DNA from: Tetrastigma voinierianum
Taxonomy: Eukaryota; Streptophyta; Magnoliopsida; Vitales; Vitaceae
NCBI GenBank assembly: GCA_016808115.1
Contig: JAEQBH010002358.1
Location: 434,001 to 498,000 of the forward strand
DNA length: 64,000 bases
Direction of reading: 5' to 3'
Under the pieces are notes generated by a model. It saw only the letters and a program-made list of their open reading frames with translations. It searched no databases and had not been told where the DNA came from. The translations under genes and the position numbers were made by a program. Below are positions 58,235-64,000 of this stretch, in pieces (the first letter of the stretch is position 1; each line of letters begins with the position of its first letter).

Positions 58235-59426
58235 ATTCCCAAGCGTAGAACTAATGTCATCAAGTTATACGGGAGTCCACAAGTCATTTCAGCGGTTTCA
58301 GGTGATCCTTAGGATTAAGCTTTCCAAATGAATGTATGATTAGTAACTTTAGGAAGTTTGATTTGAATGATTTAGTTAACCGATTAGACTAAATCATATT
58401 GTAAAACTAGATATATGCAATTATAGGATCCTTAGCTGTCACCAACTAGGTAACACCTCATCTCACTTACAATTCATCTTATTTCAATGATGAACAGTCT
58501 TCAATGGGGAATTTAACTCGCTTTAAAGTTTTGTACATGCACGAATTGAACGATTTCAACCGCTGAAACACATATTATTTGACTCTGGTTTAATGTGAGA
58601 TCAATAATCAAAATGCAAGAACTCGCTCACACGCTAATAATAAGATTTCAAACTAATGTTGTATAATCACATGTTCATGATCGCATAAATCCGGTTTAGC
58701 CACATGAGACTGAATGAAGGTCAACAGATAAAGAGTTTCACCTTAGAACTAACAAGATGTTTAAACCTCATTGTGTTGATAATTGATCAAAGATCGTCTA
58801 ATACTGTCAACAGAATTTGAGTAACACTCAACAATGATTTGATTATCAAAATAAAGTTTAACAGTTAGATAATCAATCAAAAGATTTACAACGTTAATAA
58901 CTCAAGATCAAAGAATTGTTACTTTACTATGAAAACTGAATATTAGAAATCAAAGATCATTAAACTGGAATATGTCTTCATATCGCCCTAGTTAGTAAAT
59001 TACACCTCAATAAGATCCCACAGACAGACCACTACCCCAAAACAGACAAATCTGTTCAAACCCGCTTAGTTCAGATCTTGTACAGGAACACATGTGGTAC
59101 TGTACCAACAAAGGCAACCCAGATCTACCACTCAAGGGTACTCCCAGACACGGCTTCATCGCATGGGTACCGGTACTGCAAGTGTGGCACGGTACCACCG
59201 CTCCACGCCTGGTCCTCTTCACTTTGTAACTGATGTCCCGACAGCTATAATAGACAAGGATGGTCTACCGCTTGTTCTTCCGGAACCAAACCAAGTGAAA
59301 TTGTGCACCTGACATCTAAAACCTTACACACAAGATTAAAACAAAAAGAGAAAAGGTCAGCACCTGGTTCTACACAAATGAAAGAAAACATGAGCCGAGG
59401 GGCTTAAACCCCGTGATAAATGTCAC
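58235..59426 (-). repeat. 5' LTR of the Athila element (right)
   Basis: Partner of 42285-43585; shared words are given there. It ends near AAATGTCACA, after which Tat protease sequence begins within about 20-60 bp. It contains GTACC-rich words at 59090-59200. Confidence 0.75.
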
Positions 59427-59439
59427 ACGCATATCCAAC

Positions 59440-59990
59440 AATCACATCAAATTCCACTCCTAGAGCGGCGTGAGCACTTAGCCGATCGATGGCCCTGACA
59501 TCCTTTCCATCTATAACCCAACTAGTGGTCATCACTCCTCATTATGATGTGTGCTTGTACTTTACCTTGTGTATTAACAATTTTGATGCACAAAGTCCTT
59601 TGTCGATCCCGGGCAATGAGGCTTTTCACCTGCTTCGCTCCTTCCAAATTCTCTTCCAACAGATGAAAGTCCCGCTTGACCATCTCAATTCGGCTGGCAA
59701 AGTTTTGTCAAGATTCAACAGGGCCACCACACTGATGGTGGGCGATATTGTTCTTTCTATCAAGGTAGGGCCAGTAACGCATCAAATATTTTTTTCAAGG
59801 GTTGAGGACTTAGGACCAATTCTATCGTGGGTCGGGCTTGGTTACACGCTATGAAAGCAGTCCCCTCAACCTACCACCAAACTATTCTACATCCGGGAAA
59901 GCTCCTAATTCTCCAGTGGTAGCCAATTAGCCGCTTCGGTCAGCAAGATCACATCACGCAAGAGTGTGGAAAAGGTGAAACCCAACATCT
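59440..59990 (+). pseudogene. Tat-type protease region, decayed
   Basis: Plus strand: TPHYDVCLYFTLCINNFD near 59530, then, after a frame change over the expected D-P-G-S active region, QMKVPLDHLNSAGKVLSRFN, TTLMVGDIVLSIKVGPVTHQ and IFFSRVEDLGPILSWVGLGY, as in the LSGF..GATT..GDIVLPV and VVEDLSPYNAIVGR blocks. It then shifts to MKAVPSTYHQTI. It joins logically to the gag end at 42270, showing that Athila split one polyprotein. Confidence 0.75.
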
Positions 59991-60179
59991 CACCCCAAAA
60001 TTCATCCTCATACTAGCACTACGCATCGCCGTCGGCCGCCGTGGAAGACAGGGAACAAGCTGGCAGAGATCCCTCCAGAGTCCAAACTCACCCATGGTCC
60101 TGGGCACCATAGATCCCTGACAGAAGAGGAAAGGGCACAATTACAACAAATACTACAAGCTAACGCCGACGTATTCACC

Positions 60180-61100
60180 TGGACCCATTCAGATATGACA
60201 GGAATAAGTCCTATGCATGTTTCTCACAAGTTAAATGTTGTCTTATCCACTAGACCTATCAGGCAAAGAATAAGGCGCTCCCACCCTAGACCGCTATCAA
60301 ATCATCCAAGCCGAGGTGGATAATCTTCTGAAAGTTGGGTTTATAAGAGAAGTCAAATATCCGTAATGGCTTGCCAACGTGGTGGTGGTTCCTAAGAAAG
60401 CGGGAAAGCCGATATATGCATAGATTATAATGGACCAATGACGGTGTCCTAAGGACATTTTTCCTTTACCCCACATAGATCGGGACGCTGACGCCCCGCC
60501 GGGCATGGCATAGTCGGCCCTTCCGATGCATTTTGTGGTATCATCGTATCCCCATGCACCCGCCGATGCGTAGAAACATCTTTTATCATCCCCCACGGGC
60601 TCTTTTGCTATAACGTAATGCCATTTAGGTTAAAGAATGTCGGAGCCACCTATCAGAGACTGGTAACTAAGATTTTTCGACCGCTGCTCGGAAAAACTAT
60701 GGAAGTATATATCAACGATATGTTAGTAAAGTCCAAGGAGTGCCTGGATGACACTACACATCCGCAATGTGCATTCGAGCTCCTGTAGTATACACATGGA
60801 ACTCAACCCACAAAGTGTGGCATTCGAGGCCGGCAGCATTCCTAGGATTCATGATGACTCAGAGAGGAATAGAGGCCAACCCCGCTTAGCTTCAAGCCAT
60901 TTTAGAATCTCCAACTCCAAGCTCCATAAAAGGCACACACCCAACTACCGGTCACACCGGGGCGGTTTACTCTGCACCATGGTACCTCGCCTGGCTCTTT
61001 TTGCCATCCTTGAGGAAGCCAACCGGGCCAAATGGAATGACGAGTGTGATCGGGCTGTCACCGTATCAAAACAAGACTTGGCTGTTTCTAATTCTCGCTA
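60180..61100 (+). pseudogene. Tat-type reverse transcriptase with altered catalytic box
   Basis: Broken frames in order: VVVPKK (60382), YHRIPMHPP (about 60540), then NVGATYQRLVTKIFRPLLGK and MEVYINDMLVKSKE (about 60640-60740), LGFMMTQRGIEANPA and LQAILESPTPSSIKG (about 60840-60930). The catalytic box is YINDM instead of YIDDM: the first aspartate is Asn (AAC for GAC). Beyond it, CDRAVT (about 61050) begins the RNase H connection. Frameshifts occur in at least four places. Confidence 0.82.
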
Positions 61101-61940
61101 GTCCGGGGAGTGTCGGCGAGACACTTTTTCATATATTTCCATGATCTCGTAGGTGGGCAGAAGTGTCGCCTATTAAAAGAAATCAAAACAAAGCTGGCAA
61201 AGCCAGGGTTCTTCGGGTCAACAACCTCGGTCGATCAGGAACCAAGTATAGCCACCTTGGAGTAAGGTAACTCTAGCTCCTCGACAGCGTACCCAAGAAC
61301 CCACCCATATTTTCAACCACCTCATTGTCGCGTACTAACCCTGACTTCGGGAGCACACCCATAAGCCTAACTCTCTGAAGAATGGCTCGTCATGTCCAAC
61401 TGCTTAGTGCATGGCATCTAGTACAAGCCAAGGCTATCAAAAAAAGGGCAGGTTTTAGCCGACTTCTCGTGAGTAGAACCTCCAGTCCGAAACGACCCCA
61501 AAAGCTCGACCAGGTGCTTAATGTAGACTCGTGGGTCACAAGACAAGTCGGGAGTGGAAATCTGATCTCAGAAATAAATCCGCCCGGGAGCACTCCATCA
61601 TAATCCGCAGCCTCAATCGCTCCAACAATGAGTCCAAATATGAAGCCCTCTTATCCCCACTGAACCCAGTGCACTACGATCTCGCGACAAGCCCTCGACC
61701 CGTGAGTGATTCCAACTGGGCCATCCGCAAGCTCAACGAAGAATTCAACCTGAGACCCCGAATACAAATATGTCTCCCGGGTAAAATAACGCTTAAGCCA
61801 TTTACCGAACCGAACATGTTCCTGTGGACTGAATGTGATAAAGCATGCCTCGTCGCTGTACACCTCTTCCAAAGAACTAAACGCATATTCTGCCATCTAC
61901 TATCAGCCATTTCCATCACTCCCTCTCCCAGGTAGCCAGT
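61101..61940 (+). pseudogene. Tat-type RNase H, decayed
   Basis: Near 61590-61800 the frame SLNRSNNESKYEALLSPLN, DLATSPRPVSDSNWAIRKLN and EEFNLRP corresponds to the SNNEAEYEALLxGL and SDSQLVVxQxNxEF blocks of Tat RNase H. The Glu of NEAEYEA is kept, the SDSQ block is changed to SDSN. The first catalytic Asp (about 61380-61560) is not identifiable. Confidence 0.6.
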
Positions 61941-63140
61941 GGAGAGTCCTCCTCATGGATGGACCCCAGCAATACATCAAGACCTGGGAACTCCCTAGTA
62001 AGAAGGATAAGGCCCACAAGGTGCGAGTCCAGTCAGCTAGATTTTCCTTGATCGATGGGCAACTGTTCAAAAGATCCCTGGGCGGTCCTTATCTGAAATG
62101 CTTGACGCTTGAACAGGGTCATTATGTGTTGGCTGAACTACATGAGAGAATATGTGGAAATCATCCAACGGTAGAACTTTGGCACATGTGGCTCTGACTG
62201 TTAGTACTATCAGTCGACCATGGTATTTCTCCACACGCCAATTATATCAAAACAGACCGCAAGCCAATGGCTAGCTCCCCATCCCGAAATCACCAAAGGT
62301 AAAGACCCGATCTCCATCTCAGCCATCGTCTTTCACTTAATGGGGGATTGATATAAGAGGCGATGCCCACCTCCTACCGTAAGAAACTATTGTTTGCAGC
62401 AACCGACTATTTCAAAGAATGGGTAGAAGCCCTGTGCCTTCTCGCCGATCAAAGACAGGATGTTACTCCGCCATCTGAAAATATCATTGCAATTTCGACA
62501 TCCCCAAATCAATTGTATCCGACAACAGTCCCTAGTTCGACAGTCGGGTCTATCGAAACTTCTGCCAGGAATTGAAAATAAAAAATTTGTACTCCACCCC
62601 CTATATCCTCAAAGCAATGGATTAGCATAAGCTTCAAATAACTCATGACCACCAAAACGGTCGATTGAAGCAAAGGTAAATGGGGCATCAACTTTTGGTG
62701 ATTATTACAAACTATCGTCACGTCACAAGATATATCCCCTTGCAATTACATGGATGGAAGCTATAACTTATAGAATTGGTATAAAAGCTACCATTCGACA
62801 AGTCAGCTTCGAAAGGTGAAAAAAATGCAAAGCTAGTAATCAAGGACCTGACATAGTCAGATGAACTACGAGAATCAAGAAGAGTCTCGCATAGTATCCT
62901 ACCAACGCCGCCGGAAAATTCTTACAACAAGTGGGTAAAGCTCAGTTCCAACCTGAAGACCCTAGTCCCCAAGAAAGGCACTCTGAAAATACCACATCCA
63001 AAGAGCTTCCGAAAAGTTCCAACCCAACTAGAAGATCAGATCTTGCAACACCCAGCCTGAATCCGGATCTCACGCTTGATGTTTCAGAACCCCATGCCTA
63101 GAATGTGGAATGCCATACATCTTAAAAGGTATTATCAATA
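61941..63140 (+). pseudogene. Tat-type integrase, decayed
   Basis: Near 61980-62190: KTWELPSKKDKAHKVRVQSA, RFSLIDGQLFKRSLGGPYLK and YVLAELHERICGNHP (the zinc-binding H...H part). WGIDI at 62344 carries the first catalytic Asp, KKLLFAATDYFKEWVEAL follows (62378). IVSDNSP, a stop (TAG for CAG), and FDSRVYRNFCQELKIKN (62510-62580) is the second Asp block. The glutamate block near 62610 reads QSNGLA. The end RMWNAIHLKRYYQ then TAA (about 63095-63141) is the normal polyprotein terminus. All three catalytic positions can be located, in different frames. Confidence 0.8.
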
Positions 63141-63189
63141 AAAGATGACTCGATATTTGTTCATATTTTTGTCCATTTTCCTCATCATA

Positions 63190-63560
63190 CAAGGTCCACA
63201 TAAAAGCCCGGATGGCTCAAATAAATAACTTGTCCGACCTAGTGTAGATAACATCTAACTGATCCTCACAAAAGCTCGAATGGCGCTATAAAAGACTTAA
63301 CCGACCCAATATAGATAATATCTAACTGGTCCATTTAAAAGCCCGATGGTGATATAAAAGACCTATCTGGCCTAGTATAGATAATATATAACTGGTCAAT
63401 TTAAAAGCCCAAATTTACGTGTAGTGCCACTCATCCTACCAATATGATAATATCTAATCGTCCATTTAAAGCCCGAATGGTGTCGTAAATGACCTATCCC
63501 ACCCGCTGTAGATAACAATATGTATCTAGCTCACTTGAAAGCCTGATGGCAGAATAAATG
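63190..63560 (+). repeat. ~80-bp tandem repeats in the 3' region of the Tat element
   Basis: About five units of AAAGCCCGGATGG, a variable AAATAACTT or AAAGACCTATC part, CCGACCTAGTGTAGATAA, and TATCTAACTGGTCCATTT. Period 75-85 bp. Tandem arrays between pol and the 3' LTR are a known feature of Tat relatives such as Grande and Retand. Confidence 0.8.
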
Positions 63561-64000
63561 ACCGGTCCCGACCTAAAGCCTTAGTCACACTCCATCTACG
63601 CCTATCTGCCAAAAGAGAAGAAACTATTTCATCCACAACCAAATTCGGCACATTTTAGAAAATGCAAATTCGCCGGTATCATAATGTCAAGATACAAAGA
63701 CAGAAATAAGACAAAAGCTCGGCCGACGAGCGCAAAGTTTCTAAAACCTAGCCATCGGGCCGGCACCGGGACTCGCTTATTTGCCGAGCCGAGGCTCTGG
63801 AGGTATAACCGTCCCATCAATAGCGGCTAAAGGACTCAAAGCTGGAGGTTCCTCCCTAATAGTTGCGGTCGCCGGAGGGTTGGAGGAAGCACTTGGGGGG
63901 CATCGGGGGTTGATAAAAAACTCCTGGAGAGTTGCTGATATATCGAACATCCCGTTGATCATGGGTTGCTCCGCATATATCGTGGTACAAAAGCCACAGT
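63561..64000. other. 3' interior of the Tat element with a possible antisense ORF
   Basis: Minus-strand frames at 63962-63777 (starting MINGMFDISATLQEFF, then a proline/alanine-rich part) and 63820-63629 overlap. Tat relatives often carry an antisense extra ORF after pol, so this could be its end, but the protein part is short and unrecognised and the window stops at 64000. Confidence 0.3.

Larger units (their letters stand above)
42285..59426 (-). mobile_element. Athila-type Gypsy retrotransposon nested in the Tat element, decayed
   Basis: Two LTRs (42285-43585 and 58235-59426) enclose, on the minus strand, gag (57480-57148), the gag-protease linker and protease (55007-54330), reverse transcriptase (53800-53265), RNase H (53060-52600), integrase (52480-51190) and an extra ORF (49560-48550). 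That is the Athila order with an additional 3' ORF. It sits between the gag and protease of a plus-strand Tat element, whose sequence resumes at once on the far side. The interior is about 14.6 kb, longer than usual, mainly because of 43.9-48.3 kb of AT-rich DNA that may be a further insertion. No clear 5-bp target duplication, and the edges are good to about 10-20 bp. Confidence 0.85.
40018..64000 (+). mobile_element. Tat-type Gypsy retrotransposon, interrupted by Athila and cut by the window edge
   Basis: Left LTR end and primer site at 40611-40636, gag at 40763-42270, then an inserted Athila element, then protease, reverse transcriptase, RNase H and integrase at 59440-63140, all on the plus strand, and a ~80-bp tandem array after pol. 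The right LTR must lie beyond 64000. Domain wording and the post-pol tandem repeats point to the Tat lineage (related to Ogre, Grande and Retand). Every domain has stops or frameshifts. Confidence 0.82.

Noticed and set aside
1..64000. A new multi-gene defence, biosynthetic or signalling system
   Set aside because: Apart from one peptide gene and one dead terpene synthase everything recognisable is transposable-element sequence; no gene cluster logic is visible.

Overview
This is plant nuclear DNA: AT-rich background, decayed LTR retrotransposons of several lineages, a hAT transposase remnant, short tRNA-derived SINE-like units and very few host genes. Terpene-synthase exons with class-III intron positions and the retroelement types (long-LTR elements with internal tandem repeats, Tat-, Athila-, Tekay- and Copia-type polyproteins) suggest a woody eudicot. 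Grapevine (Vitis) is my best guess, from general resemblance only, not from a search.

Layout. (1) 564-8317: a non-autonomous LARD-like element with two ~3 kb LTRs and a short non-coding interior filled by a ~27-bp minisatellite. (2) 9145-10165: decayed Copia gag/protease. (3) 11245-23045: a duplicated host block. Copy A holds an intact 92-codon gene for a secreted-peptide precursor of the PIP/CEP type (12431-12709). Copy B holds a dead paralogue (22749-23015), and its upstream region is split by a 6.1-kb Tekay-type Gypsy element on the minus strand (15878-22012). A foldback MITE and an ATATCGG-rich repeat lie between the copies. (4) 24250-27270: hAT transposase pseudogene (minus), followed by AT-rich ~200-bp tandem repeats and a GC-rich patch with repeated splice-donor-like sites. 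(5) 31899-36485: terpene synthase pseudogene, exons 4-7 only, with retroelement-like DNA in intron 5 and a Copia LTR in intron 6. (6) 36486-40017: AT-rich, no gene. (7) 40018-64000: a Tat-type Gypsy element (plus strand) running off the right edge, split between gag and protease by a complete but decayed Athila element (minus, about 42285-59426).

The only coding sequence that looks intact and host-derived is the peptide precursor. The rest is decayed. I found no tRNA, rRNA or CRISPR array, and nothing that looks like a new multi-gene system. The points most worth following are the duplicated peptide gene with its insertion-split dead twin, the layered disruption of the terpene synthase, the Athila-in-Tat nest, and the minisatellite-bearing LARD. 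Many differences between repeat copies are single-base indels, so some frameshifts may be consensus errors rather than biology.
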